A stretch of DNA of 64,000 nucleotides from Legionella_C sp048541585 (GTDB lineage Bacteria; Pseudomonadota; Gammaproteobacteria; Legionellales; Legionellaceae), in the NCBI RefSeq assembly GCF_048541585.1, contig NZ_CP183303.1, positions 1,364,001-1,428,000 on the forward strand. Reading direction: 5' to 3'. Each line of letters begins with the position of its first letter. The first letter of the stretch is position 1. Below are positions 27,197 to 36,877 of the stretch, in pieces. The translations under genes were made by a program, and so were the position numbers. The notes below the pieces were generated by a model, which was given only the letters and a program-made list of their open reading frames with translations, was not told where the DNA came from and did no database searches.

Positions 27197-30100
27197 CTAA
27201 CTAGCTAATTTCAATAAAAGTGCCTGTATTTCGAAAATACGTTCCTCAGCGCTTGTTTTATCAAGCATAAACTTTAATTTGGTCGGGCCTTCTAGTTGAT
27301 AACGTTTAGCATGTACTTGAATAAGATTAATTAAGGATGCAGTATTAATTTTAGGGTTTTCGCTAAATTCAAGTTTGCCTTGTTGTTGGGCCGCTGTAAT
27401 TTTGTTGATCCCTAAGTTGGCTGCTAATAATTTAAGCTCTGTCACCAAAATTAAATTTTTAGCAGCTGGCGGTAATAAGCCGAAACGGTCTATCATTTCA
27501 ATTTGTAAATCTTTTAATTGTTCCTTATCAGTTGCGTTAGCGATACGCTTATACATGATTAATCGAGTATGAATATCATTGATATAATCCTCAGGTAAAA
27601 TAGCGCTAATTCGTAAATCGATTTCAGGACCTTGATTAAATGGGGCAGTAAGTTCGGGTGTTTTTCCAGCTTTTAAATCTTCAACTGCTTTATCTAGCAT
27701 ATCCATAAATAAGTTAAAACCAATAGCCTGCATATTACCACTTTGCTCTTCACCTAATAATTCTCCAGCTCCACGAATTTCCATATCATGAGTCGCAAGT
27801 GTAAAGCCAGCGCCTAGGTCTTCAAGGGAAACAATAGCTTCTAGACGTTTTACAGCATCTGAAGTTAATAACTTTTGATTCGGAGTAAGAAGGTAAGCAT
27901 AGGCTTGATGATGAGAGCGACCTACACGGCCACGTAATTGATGTAGTTGAGCTAAGCCAAATTTATCAGCTCGGTCGATAATAATAGTATTTGCGGTTGG
28001 AATATCAATACCTGTTTCAATAATGGTTGTACATACTAAAACATTGAAGCGATGATGATAGAAATCTGACATTATTTTTTCAAGCTCACGTTCGCGCATC
28101 TGGCCATGTGCTGAGCGTACTTTTGCTTCAGGTACTAGCTGCTGTAGATCTTGGCCAATTCGGTCAATGGTTTCAATATTATTATGAACAAAGAATACCT
28201 GCCCACCGCGTAGAATTTCGCGCAATAATGCTTCACGAATAATAGAATCATTTTTCTCTTGCCAAAATGTTTTAATAGTAAGTCGTTTTGCAGGCGGGGT
28301 GGCAATTAAAGAAATGTCACGAATACCTGCCATAGCCATGTTTAATGTTCGCGGAATAGGGGTGGCGGTCATAGATAAAATATCAACATTTAAACGCATG
28401 GATTTAATATGTTCTTTTTGCTTGACTCCAAAACGATGCTCTTCGTCAATAATAAGCAAGCCTAAATTTTTAAATTGTATATTTTTAGAAAAAAGCTTAT
28501 GCGTTCCAATAATAATATCAATAAGCCCATCTTTTAAAGCAGTAATAATTTTTGTTGTTTCTTTTTGACTGCGAAAGCGTGAAAGTAATTCAATATTAAC
28601 TGGAAAATCAGCGAAACGGTCACGAAAGTTTTCATAATGCTGGGTTGCGAGTAAGGTTGTTGGTACTAAAACACACACTTGTTTACTATTTTGTACCGCT
28701 AGAAAGGCAGCACGCATAGCCACTTCAGTTTTTCCAAAACCTACATCGCCACAAATTAATCTATCCATTGGGCGAGGTGATTGCATATCTTGCATAATTT
28801 GGTCGATTGCATGAGTTTGGTCAGGTGTTTCCACAAAAGGGAAGCCGCTTGCAAAGCGAAGGTATTCCTCTTTATCGATTTGATAAACAAACCCGGGCTT
28901 AGTTTCACGTTTAGCATATATTTCAAGTAACTCAATTGCTACATCATGAATTTTCTCAGCAGCTTTTCGCTTTTCTTTTTGCCACTGGTCACTACCTAGG
29001 CGATGTAGAGGAGCATGATCACTATCTAAACCAGTATAGCGGCTAATTAAATGCAGTGAAGTAACAGGTACATAAATTTTATCGTCACCTGCATAAGCTA
29101 AAACAAGAAATTCATTTGCAGCACCATCATTGGCAATCGTTTTTAAACCTTGATATCGTCCAACGCCAAATTGTAAATGTACAACAGGCGCGTGCAGTTG
29201 GAGTTCTGCTAAATCGCGAATAATTAAATCAGGATCAACTGACTTAGTGGTAGTTCGTCTTTGTGGTGTGCTATAGTCCCCATATAATTGTGCCTCGGTA
29301 ATAAGAGCAATTTTTGCTTCGACTAACTCACTACCATCAGCTAAAGGGCCAATTATAATACCAATTTGCGCAGAACTTGCTAGAAAATCATCCCAAGTGG
29401 AATAGGACGTAGCTGATAAACTATGTTGTTTCATTAAATCAAGCAATACCTCACGTCTGCCAGCGCTTTCAGCAATAATAAGGTAGCGGTAATTAGTATC
29501 TGTTACATAAGCTGTTAATTTTTGTAATGGATTGGGCGCTTTACGGTCTATAAATAGGTTAGGTCCTGCTTGTATAGGAAAGTTAAATGCATTTTTTTTC
29601 TCTGTTTTGCTAGTGTAACAGCGTATTTGTTGATAAAGATTAGCTTGGGTGAGGATTTCGTTAGGTGAAATAAAACCTTTTTCAGGTGGCAGTAATGGTC
29701 GCGAAACATCATAACGTCGCTGTTCATATCGTAAAGCAACTTCATGCCAAAATGTTTCTGCTTGAGTAGAGATGTCATTGAGGGCAAAAATAGTGGCATT
29801 TTCAGGTAAGTAATCAAAAAGAGTAGCAGTTTGCGTGAAAAATAGAGGTAAATAGTATTCTATACCTGCAGGAAATTGGGCATTACTAACGGCTTCATAA
29901 ATAGGACTTAAGCTAGGATTACCAGGAAATTGCTCTCTAAAAGATCGGCGAAATAAAGTAATACTTGTATCATTAAGAGGAAATTCACGTGCTGGCAGTA
30001 ATTTAATTTCTGCAATTTTTGTAATAGTACGTTGAGTGTCGGTATCAAACTGACGTAAGCTGTCTACGTAATCGTCGAAAAGTTCAATTCGAAAAGGATA

Positions 30101-30628
30101 GGTGCTCCCCATAGGAAAAACATCAATAATAGAGCCGCGTACAGCGAATTCGCCGTGCTCAAGAACTTTGTTAACAGCATAATAGCCAGCTTCTTGTAAA
30201 TGGTATTGAAACTGGGATAAATCTAATTTTTGTTGCTCTTTGAGAATAAAAGCATATTGATTGAGAAATTGTGGCGGCGCCAGGCGATACATTAAGGTTG
30301 CAACAGAACTTATTACAATAGCATTAGTCGTTTGTTGTAAGCGACTTAAAGTAGATAGACGTTCAGAGATAATATCTTGATGAGGTGAAAATTGATCATA
30401 AGGTAGTGTTTCCCAATCTGGGAAAAAAAGTATTTCCTGATTAGAAGTGGCACTAAGGAAAAACTGTAGTTCAGCAAGTAATTGGCCTGCGGTTAAATTA
30501 TCAGGCGTAATAATTAATTTAACGCCTGCATAATTTTGACAATATTGAGCTAGTACTAATGGAAGGCTTGAACCATATAGCTGACCCCAAGTTTGCTTTT
30601 TGCCGGGATTAGGAATAGATATTAGCAT
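27197..30628 (-). CDS. mfd: transcription-repair coupling factor Mfd
   Basis: A 1143-residue ATPase (E. coli 1148). It has the UvrB-like N-terminal damage-recognition module, the CarD-like RNA-polymerase interaction domain (about VHLQFGVGRYQGL), and the RecG-type helicase with GDVGFGKTEVAMRA (motif I), DEEHRFG (motif II), SMTATPIPRTL (III) and QLRGRVGRS (VI), plus a C-terminal regulatory TRCF domain. It removes stalled RNA polymerase and recruits UvrA. The ATG at 30628 fits the family length better than a TTG seven codons upstream; neither has a strong ribosome binding site. Confidence 0.96.
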   Translation of the reverse strand: MLISIPNPGKKQTWGQLYGSSLPLVLAQYCQNYAGVKLIITPDNLTAGQLLAELQFFLSATSNQEILFFPDWETLPYDQFSPHQDIISERLSTLSRLQQTTNAIVISSVATLMYRLAPPQFLNQYAFILKEQQKLDLSQFQYHLQEAGYYAVNKVLEHGEFAVRGSIIDVFPMGSTYPFRIELFDDYVDSLRQFDTDTQRTITKIAEIKLLPAREFPLNDTSITLFRRSFREQFPGNPSLSPIYEAVSNAQFPAGIEYYLPLFFTQTATLFDYLPENATIFALNDISTQAETFWHEVALRYEQRRYDVSRPLLPPEKGFISPNEILTQANLYQQIRCYTSKTEKKNAFNFPIQAGPNLFIDRKAPNPLQKLTAYVTDTNYRYLIIAESAGRREVLLDLMKQHSLSATSYSTWDDFLASSAQIGIIIGPLADGSELVEAKIALITEAQLYGDYSTPQRRTTTKSVDPDLIIRDLAELQLHAPVVHLQFGVGRYQGLKTIANDGAANEFLVLAYAGDDKIYVPVTSLHLISRYTGLDSDHAPLHRLGSDQWQKEKRKAAEKIHDVAIELLEIYAKRETKPGFVYQIDKEEYLRFASGFPFVETPDQTHAIDQIMQDMQSPRPMDRLICGDVGFGKTEVAMRAAFLAVQNSKQVCVLVPTTLLATQHYENFRDRFADFPVNIELLSRFRSQKETTKIITALKDGLIDIIIGTHKLFSKNIQFKNLGLLIIDEEHRFGVKQKEHIKSMRLNVDILSMTATPIPRTLNMAMAGIRDISLIATPPAKRLTIKTFWQEKNDSIIREALLREILRGGQVFFVHNNIETIDRIGQDLQQLVPEAKVRSAHGQMRERELEKIMSDFYHHRFNVLVCTTIIETGIDIPTANTIIIDRADKFGLAQLHQLRGRVGRSHHQAYAYLLTPNQKLLTSDAVKRLEAIVSLEDLGAGFTLATHDMEIRGAGELLGEEQSGNMQAIGFNLFMDMLDKAVEDLKAGKTPELTAPFNQGPEIDLRISAILPEDYINDIHTRLIMYKRIANATDKEQLKDLQIEMIDRFGLLPPAAKNLILVTELKLLAANLGINKITAAQQQGKLEFSENPKINTASLINLIQVHAKRYQLEGPTKLKFMLDKTSAEERIFEIQALLLKLAS

Positions 30629-30884
30629 AATACTACTGTTGTTAAGCAAAAAATAAGTGAGCAGTATACTATAAATAGTGTAAATTTATAAAAAAATGTT
30701 TTTTTAAATGGCAATCAATGAAGCTTCTTATTATTTATCGATAATCTAAGCGCATGCCTTTGAGAAAAATTAAAAACCACTTCGATTTTAGGCTAGCATA
30801 TCGCGACTTATTTTTATTCTATGAAATAATTATCGCTATAACCTACGGTAAGCCGCAGGTTATAGGCATAAAGATAGCTTTGTT

Positions 30885-31262
30885 TTATTCAGGTAGGCAC
30901 GTGGGATTGCAATTATTAGGATTAATGCTATTTGCATCACAAGCATTTTTTGCCATTGAAAAAGCTTGATCTTGACTAGGTGCGAAAAATGACCAATGTT
31001 CATCTTTTAAGTTACTAACTACACAATGCCAGCGACCGCCAGTAATTCCATTATCAGCGCAAATAGGATTGCAATTATTAGCGTTAACACTATTTGCATC
31101 ACAAGCATTTTTTGCCATGGCTTGTGCACTTGCCTGAGTAGGCGCTGTAAAAGTCCAGTGTTGTCCTTTTAAATTAGCAACGTTGCATACCCAATTTGCT
31201 TGTACCGAAAATGTGGTTAATGCTAAGGCTATAACTGTGCTGGTAAGCAATTTTATTTTCAT
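30885..31262 (-). CDS. secreted protein of two tandem cysteine-rich repeats
   Basis: A 125-residue protein: a signal peptide (cut after SVQA, residue 22) and two copies of a ~45-residue unit (24-68 and 78-122). Each has the pattern W-x-C, NLK-xx-HW-x-F-x-APxQ, MAKNACDANS and NNCNPxC, so each copy has four cysteines at matching places. The DNA of the two copies is also nearly identical over long stretches, implying a recent duplication or gene conversion. The cysteines probably form disulfides in the periplasm or outside. Function unknown; single transcription unit. Confidence 0.8.
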   Translation of the reverse strand: MKIKLLTSTVIALALTTFSVQANWVCNVANLKGQHWTFTAPTQASAQAMAKNACDANSVNANNCNPICADNGITGGRWHCVVSNLKDEHWSFFAPSQDQAFSMAKNACDANSINPNNCNPTCLPE

Positions 31263-31832
31263 AAAATTTCCCTATAATTAGTTGTGCTTGAAAATAATTT
31301 AGTTCATCCATTTTAGAAATCAAATAAGTTATAAACTTAGTTTTTATATAGAGTCAAGCGGTGGCAACTATTTTTTAAACAAATTGATTCTATATTTGCT
31401 AATTTTATCTATTTGAACTTAAGATAACATTAATTAATATAGATATAAGGAAATTTTATAATCATATTGAACTCTATTGAGTTTGTTTTAAGAAATGGTC
31501 TTCTTTCTGATGATTAATGATGAAGTAAAGAAAATTGAAAATTGAACTAATTGTCAATTAGTTAAGGACAATAGGTATCAATTTAGTTGCATTTTATAAT
31601 GGATGCATTTATTATGGATAAACTGCGTTAAATTTTGTTAGTAGTTTGGCTTAGGAAGTTAGTATGCATTATCACAGGCTAAAAAAAACTAATGCATTTT
31701 TGTTAATTTTATTATCCTTGAATATTCTCCTCCGCTGCGGCGGATAAATATATACATTATTTATATCATTAAGTTTTAGATTTCTCAGTTTCAGAAATCT
31801 CCTAAGTCTGTTCTTAAAATGGAGAATAATTC
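31263..31832. other. long leader region upstream of the MFS gene
   Basis: This A+T-rich stretch of about 570 bp holds a candidate promoter (TTGCAT at 31587, 17-nt spacer, TATTAT at 31610) and the short ORF at 31664. It also has a small G+C-rich palindrome (tccgc/gcgga) at that ORF's stop codon and a hairpin AGATTTCT/AGAAATCT ending about 40 nt before the MFS start. No other gene is visible. Confidence 0.45.
31664..31747 (+). CDS. short Leu-rich ORF (27 aa), possible leader peptide
   Basis: The ORF starts MHYHRLKKTNAF and continues LLILLSLNILL before RCGG and a stop. An AGGAAG ribosome binding site lies 5 nt before the ATG, better than for many full genes here. It precedes the MFS transporter gene by 85 nt on the same strand. 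The Leu/Ile codon cluster (seven Leu in eleven codons) could make it a translation-sensing leader, or it may be a tiny single-helix membrane protein. No U-tract terminator follows, so attenuation is unproven. Confidence 0.4.
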   Translation: MHYHRLKKTNAFLLILLSLNILLRCGG

Positions 31833-33068
31833 ATGCGTACTCGTTCAATAGCTTGGATTGTTTGGTTACTAGCATCCATCTTTTATGCTTATCAGTATAT
31901 CTTAAGAGTGATGCCAAGCGTCATGCTTGATAATATTACGCAGCATTTTCATATTGATACAACGTTGTATGGTCAATATTCTGGTATCTATTATATTGGT
32001 TATTCTTTAATGCATTTGCCTATAGGTATTATGCTTGATAAGTTTGGCCCAAAACGTGTCTTAACAGGTTGTATTTTTTTAAGTGTTGTTGGTTTATTAC
32101 CTTTAATTTATGCAGAGAATTGGATATATCCTGTTATAGGGCGAGCCCTAATAGGTATGGGCTCTTCAGCTGCAATTTTAGGAATTTTTAAAATAATTCG
32201 TATGACATTTAATGAGCAGCATTTTACTCGTATGTTGAGTCTTTCTGTAACGATTGGATTGTTAGGTGCTATTTATGGCGGTGGACCATTACGCTATTTA
32301 TATGAACTAGTTGGCTACAATAATATTATTGAAATTTTTGCCTTCTTCGGTATTTTATTGACTTTGCTAACCTATTTTGTTGTTCCTAATTTAAAAGAAA
32401 CAGAGCAAACTACAGTTTTAAGTAATATTAAAATTGTAATTACCAATAAGAAAGTAATTTTATTATGCCTATTTGCTGGCTTTATGGTAGGACCTCTGGA
32501 AGGATTTGCTGATGTTTGGGGCCCTGCATTTTTAAAACAATTCTATGGCTTAAATAATAGTACAGCAAGTTACTTACCTTCTTTAATTTTCTTAGGAATG
32601 TGTTTTGGAGCTCCAGCTTTAAGTTTTGTTGCGGAGAAAGTAGGAAATTATTTGCTGGTTATTACGATTGCCGGTTTAATTATGTTATTAAATTTTATTG
32701 GTTTAATTACAGGATTATTTACAATTGAAAGTATGATGTTTGCTTTTACTATTGTTGGCGTCTGTTGTGCTTATCAAATTCTGGCTATTTATAAAGCATC
32801 TACTTATACACCTGAACATGTTGCTGGGTTGACGACAGCTATTGCTAATATGATTATTATGAGTTTTGGTTACGGGATCCATACTTTAATAGGGCTTGTA
32901 ATAAATATTTTTAAGCAAGCAAACTTTCCGCATCCTTTTATTTATGGAATAAGTGTTATTCCTGTTACTTTAAGTATTGGAGTCATTGGTTTCCTTACTT
33001 TGCTTATAATAGAGCAGAGTAAACGTAAACGTTCACTGGCTGTACGCCATGCCGTAGATTTTGGGTAA
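31833..33068 (+). CDS. MFS transporter
   Basis: A 411-residue protein with twelve predicted hydrophobic helices. The motif between helices 2 and 3 is MLDKFGPKRVL, a variant of the MFS DRxGRR signature. The N-terminus (RTRSIAWIVWLLASIFYAYQ) resembles a group of transporters in Legionella, Coxiella and Rickettsia that take up amino acids, osmolytes or other host metabolites. A GGAG ribosome binding site lies 8-9 nt before the ATG. The substrate cannot be inferred from sequence alone; the long structured leader suggests regulated expression. Confidence 0.88.
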   Translation: MRTRSIAWIVWLLASIFYAYQYILRVMPSVMLDNITQHFHIDTTLYGQYSGIYYIGYSLMHLPIGIMLDKFGPKRVLTGCIFLSVVGLLPLIYAENWIYPVIGRALIGMGSSAAILGIFKIIRMTFNEQHFTRMLSLSVTIGLLGAIYGGGPLRYLYELVGYNNIIEIFAFFGILLTLLTYFVVPNLKETEQTTVLSNIKIVITNKKVILLCLFAGFMVGPLEGFADVWGPAFLKQFYGLNNSTASYLPSLIFLGMCFGAPALSFVAEKVGNYLLVITIAGLIMLLNFIGLITGLFTIESMMFAFTIVGVCCAYQILAIYKASTYTPEHVAGLTTAIANMIIMSFGYGIHTLIGLVINIFKQANFPHPFIYGISVIPVTLSIGVIGFLTLLIIEQSKRKRSLAVRHAVDFG

Positions 33069-33130
33069 GCGTTCATCCTTATGCTATTAAATGAAGAATC
33101 TTATCATTTCTACGTAGGCTAAAATTTATT

Positions 33131-33715
33131 CTGATATTTGCACTGTGCTGATATAAAAATAGATTCCCGCCTACGCGGGAATGACAGCATAAAGATCTAT
33201 CTTAATGTAGGTACTGTTTAAAAACTTTGTCATTTCCGCGCAGGCGGAAATCCATTTTCATAGTTGCACAGTGCCAACATAGCAATAGATTCCCGCCTAC
33301 GCGGGAAAGACAGTATGAAGATCTAGTTTAATGTTGATGCTGTTTAAAAACTTTGTCATTTCCGCGCAGGCGGAAATCCATTTTCATATTTGCACGGCGC
33401 CAACCTAAACATAGATTCCCGCCTGCGTGGGAATGACAGCATCAAAATCCATTTTAATGTTGGTACTTTTTAAGGCCTCTGTCATTTCCGCGCAGGCGGA
33501 AATCCATCTTCATATTCGCACGGTGCCAACATAATAATAGATTCCCGCCTACGCGAGAAAGACAGGGCCTTAGTCGACCTACATAATTGTTCACATAAAC
33601 TAGTACAATCTAGCTTAAAAACTTTGTCATTTCCGCGTAGGCAGAAATCCATCTTCATAGTTGCACAGTGCCAACATAGCAATAGATTCTCGCCTGCGCG
33701 AGAAAGACAGGGCTG
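33131..33715. repeat. tandem array of 126-bp units of REP palindromes
   Basis: The word agattcccgcc (with small variants) recurs at 33161, 33287, 33413 and 33539, exactly 126 bp apart, then at 33684. Each unit contains palindrome 1 (ATTCCCGC, loop ctac, GCGGGAAT, then gacag) and palindrome 2 in the opposite sense (gtcat, TTTCCGC, loop gcag, GCGGAAA). Intervening spacers (for example 'gcacagtgccaacat') are also conserved, so the array grew by tandem duplication of a two-REP unit. It occupies the space between the MFS gene and the convergent rhomboid gene and may act as a terminator or gyrase site. Confidence 0.92.
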
Positions 33716-33807
33716 TTCTTAAATTGGCACTTTACTAGACAGTTAAGTTTTAGAATTTCTTGGTAAAATAGTTTAAAAGGTTTTATAAGTTATTTCCTCA
33801 GCTTTTG

Positions 33808-34428
33808 CTAAGTATAATAATTGATTGTTAAGTGTACAATAAAATTAACAATATAAGGTAGAAAATAACCAGTAGCCAAGCCTGCTAAAAGGCCAAATAA
33901 ATGTCCTTCCCAAGAAACGCCTTTTTTGCCTGGAAAAATACCGAAAAAAATACCAGCAAAATAATAAACGGAAATGATGCCTAAGATAATTGCTGTGACA
34001 CTACCTTGTGAGTAAATATTATTTACAAGTAGAGCCCAATAGCCGGTAATTAACGAGCTGGCGCCAATATGAATACCGGGCTTAGCAAAAAGCCATATCA
34101 ATAAACCGCTAGCTAAAGTAATTACAACAGTAACTATAAGATAATAAAGAAAGCCATTAATTAAGATAAAATCACTAAGTACCAACAAAGGTATAGAGTT
34201 AAAAAATAAATGGTTAAAATTGGCATGAAGCAGTGGTGCAAATAAAATACCAGGCAGGCCTCTTAAATGTCTAGGAATAATGCCAAGATATAAAAGTTGT
34301 TGCTTAAAGACTAATAAATTTATAAAAAAAATACCCCATACTACCAACATAATACCGATTAAAATGGGTAGGTTAGCTTGGGTATTATTAATAATGTTGT
34401 TAAGACTTGTATTAAGTTCATTCAGCAT
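33808..34428 (-). CDS. rhomboid-family intramembrane serine protease
   Basis: A 206-residue protein with about six transmembrane helices. The rhomboid signatures are HANFNHLFFN (68-77), the nucleophile segment HIGASSLITGYWA with Ser124, and EGHLFGLLAG with the catalytic His176. The usual GxSG motif reads GASS here: the Gly after the nucleophile is Ser. I start at ATG 34428, overlapping the xseA stop by 11 nt; earlier in-frame starts lie deep inside xseA. Rhomboids cleave transmembrane substrates in the inner membrane; this one's substrate is unknown. Confidence 0.83.
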   Translation of the reverse strand: MLNELNTSLNNIINNTQANLPILIGIMLVVWGIFFINLLVFKQQLLYLGIIPRHLRGLPGILFAPLLHANFNHLFFNSIPLLVLSDFILINGFLYYLIVTVVITLASGLLIWLFAKPGIHIGASSLITGYWALLVNNIYSQGSVTAIILGIISVYYFAGIFFGIFPGKKGVSWEGHLFGLLAGLATGYFLPYIVNFIVHLTINYYT

Positions 34429-35779
34429 TTTCAGGTTCTTCTTTAGCAAATACATTACAGAGAAGTTGTCCTTTAGCCAGTTGAAGTTTAATCTTTTGGC
34501 CAACTTCTACTTGTTCGGTACTAAATAAAATCTGCTTTTTAAAAGTTGCAATAGCATAACCTCGATCTAACGTTGCAAGCGGGCTAACAGCTTGTAATGT
34601 TGCCATATGATGAATTAATTGCTGTCTCAATTGTTCAATTTTTTGCAGAATTAGATTATCTAACATTTGTTTAATCTTTTGTACTTTTAATTTTAAATGT
34701 TGTAATTCAGAAATTGGATTTTTAGCCATTAAGGTCGTTAGATGAATATTAATTTTATGGCGATAATTATGGATAATTTTAATAGTTTGCTGATTTAATT
34801 GTTTTTCTAAATAGTCTATCGTTTGCCAATGTTGGCTAATTAGTTTTTCTGGTGAGGATAGGCTTGCTGTTTTATGAGCTAAAATTAATTGTTGTTGTTG
34901 AGTAATACGACAAATAGCTACATGCATTCTTTTTTCAAGCGTAACTAATAAGTTAAGTAATTCAATTTTATCAGGCGTTGCAGCTTCAGCAGCGGCAGTA
35001 GGTGTAGCGGCTCGTAAATCAGCTACAAAATCAGCAATAGTAAAATCGGTTTCATGTCCAACCCCAGAAATAATGGGTATTTCACTTTTATTAATTGCAA
35101 AAGCTAGTTGCTCATCGTTGAAAGGCCATAAATCTTCTATACTGCCGCCGCCACGAGCTAGTAGGAGCACATCTGCGTGCTTATCAATATTTGCCTGTAA
35201 AATAGCGTTAATAAGTTGCTCTGCGGCTCTTTTTCCTTGTACTTCGCATGGATAAATAATGACATCAGTTAAAGGGAAGCGTCTAGCTAGGGTACTTAAA
35301 ATATCGCGAACCGCAGCGCCTGTTTGTGAGGTAATAACACCAATAACAGTAGGAAATCGTTTAACTGGTTTTTTTAAGTGCACAGCAAATAAGCCTTGCT
35401 GTTCTAACTTTTTTTTCAATTGTTCAAATTGTTGATACAATTCACCAATACCTGCTTCGATCAAGTTTTGTACTATTAGTTGATAATCACCTCGGGCTTC
35501 ATATAAACTTAACTTACCATTAGCAATAACTTGTTGACCGTCTTTAAAATGTCGACTGGCATAAGTTTGGTAGTTGCGAAAAAAAACACAACGTATTTGA
35601 GCATTTTGATCTTTCAGTGTGAAATAGAGATGTCCTGAATTTGGCTGAGTTAAATTAGAAAGCTCACCTACTACAGCAACATTAGCCAGTTCATGCTCTA
35701 ACCAGGAGCGAACTTGTTGATTTAATTCAGTCACAGTTATTGGCGCTAATTCTTGTTTTAAAATTGTCAATTTTTTCAC
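34418..35779 (-). CDS. xseA: exodeoxyribonuclease VII large subunit
   Basis: A 453-residue XseA: an N-terminal OB-fold (VVGELSNLTQPNSGHLYFTLKD), the central catalytic domain (GVITSQTGAAVRDI; LLARGGGSIEDLWPFNDE; GVGHETDFTIADFVADLRA with AATPTAAAE) and long coiled-coil helices to the C-terminus. With the small subunit XseB it degrades single-stranded DNA to oligonucleotides. xseB is not adjacent. The rhomboid gene overlaps its end. Confidence 0.95.
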   Translation of the reverse strand: MKKLTILKQELAPITVTELNQQVRSWLEHELANVAVVGELSNLTQPNSGHLYFTLKDQNAQIRCVFFRNYQTYASRHFKDGQQVIANGKLSLYEARGDYQLIVQNLIEAGIGELYQQFEQLKKKLEQQGLFAVHLKKPVKRFPTVIGVITSQTGAAVRDILSTLARRFPLTDVIIYPCEVQGKRAAEQLINAILQANIDKHADVLLLARGGGSIEDLWPFNDEQLAFAINKSEIPIISGVGHETDFTIADFVADLRAATPTAAAEAATPDKIELLNLLVTLEKRMHVAICRITQQQQLILAHKTASLSSPEKLISQHWQTIDYLEKQLNQQTIKIIHNYRHKINIHLTTLMAKNPISELQHLKLKVQKIKQMLDNLILQKIEQLRQQLIHHMATLQAVSPLATLDRGYAIATFKKQILFSTEQVEVGQKIKLQLAKGQLLCNVFAKEEPENAE

Positions 35780-35947
35780 TAATACTTTAAAAGTTAAGTG
35801 AGAACTAATTTATACATAATTACTTGCTGTTAAAAGACTTTTAATTAATTTAATTCTATTTTCATATGGATAGGTGCTAAATAATTTAGTTTAACCATTA
35901 TCCTCAACTGGTTAAATTAGCCCAATTTATGATAGAAGTAGGTTAAA

Positions 35948-36877
35948 TTAAGGTAGAGCAAAGTGCCAATTCATTTCCTGCGATAACTTTTCCAACATAA
36001 TTTCCCCACGTATACTGTTACCCTTAGCGTTTACCCTCGGGCTAATAACTACTATACCGGCTTTACCTGGAACCACAGCAATGGTATAACCGGACACTCC
36101 GCTTTTAGCTGGCATCCCAGTTCTTACCATATGAGTTCCCGTCTCATCATATAGGCCACACGTAGCCATAATAGCCAAAGTTATTTTACAAGTAGAAGGC
36201 GAGATAATCTGTTCGTTAGTGATAGGATCGCGACCTGCATTTGCTAATAGAGTAGGTAAATATAACATTTGTTCTAATACTGCTTCATAAGAGCAAAGAG
36301 TAAAATATAAGTCTAACGTTTCATAAACATCAGTTTTTAAATTATTACGGCTTTTTAATAAATAAGCCAGAGAACGATTCCGGTTACCTGTCCTTTTTTC
36401 GGAAGCAAAAACGAGTGGGTTAATACTTAAGCGTTGATTAAAAAGTTTCTGTACCCAATGCTCTAGCCAAGCAAATTGTTGCTCTCCTTCACCAGGAATA
36501 TGAGAGCAAAGCGTTATCGCGCCGGCATTTAGCATAGGATTTGAAGGCTTTGGACCAAATTGTTCTAAGCGTGTAATAGAGGCAAAATCATCTCCAGAAG
36601 GCTCTACTTTTACCCATTCAAAAACTTGTTCAGGGCCAAGTTCTTCAAGTAACCCAATGAGTGGTATTAATTTCCCGGTGCTTTGTAGGGTAATTGGTAA
36701 AAGTGGCTTATTGCTGTAAGAGAGGCTTTCTTTATTTAAAATGGCTACCGCAATAGCTGTTAAGTCTTTGTCTACATTTGCCAGCTCTGGAATATAATTA
36801 GCTGTCTGACCATCTTGATTAGTTTGTGCAAATTCAACGATTTTTTTTAATAACTTTAATGAAATATTTTTAGACAT
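35948..36877 (-). CDS. glsA: glutaminase
   Basis: A 309-residue beta-lactamase-fold glutaminase hydrolysing glutamine to glutamate and ammonia. The nucleophile-base pair is Ser66-x-x-Lys69 (TLQSTGKLIPL); other family blocks are SGDDFASI, PSNPMLNAGAI, LANAGRDP and GTHMVRTGMPAKSGVSGYTI. Length matches E. coli YbaS/YneH. Gene by itself, between xseA and trpC. In Legionella, amino acids are main carbon sources, which suits a catabolic role, but that is inference. Confidence 0.94.
   Translation of the reverse strand: MSKNISLKLLKKIVEFAQTNQDGQTANYIPELANVDKDLTAIAVAILNKESLSYSNKPLLPITLQSTGKLIPLIGLLEELGPEQVFEWVKVEPSGDDFASITRLEQFGPKPSNPMLNAGAITLCSHIPGEGEQQFAWLEHWVQKLFNQRLSINPLVFASEKRTGNRNRSLAYLLKSRNNLKTDVYETLDLYFTLCSYEAVLEQMLYLPTLLANAGRDPITNEQIISPSTCKITLAIMATCGLYDETGTHMVRTGMPAKSGVSGYTIAVVPGKAGIVVISPRVNAKGNSIRGEIMLEKLSQEMNWHFALP

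Noticed and set aside
29548..29817. 89-codon minus-strand frame within mfd
   Set aside because: It overlaps the conserved N-terminal region of mfd in another frame and has no ribosome binding site or recognisable protein.
33131..33715. Possible CRISPR array
   Set aside because: Period is 126 bp, the 'spacers' are themselves conserved, and each unit contains two palindromes in opposite senses. This is a REP array, with no cas genes nearby; a 66-codon frame inside it is a product of the repeats.
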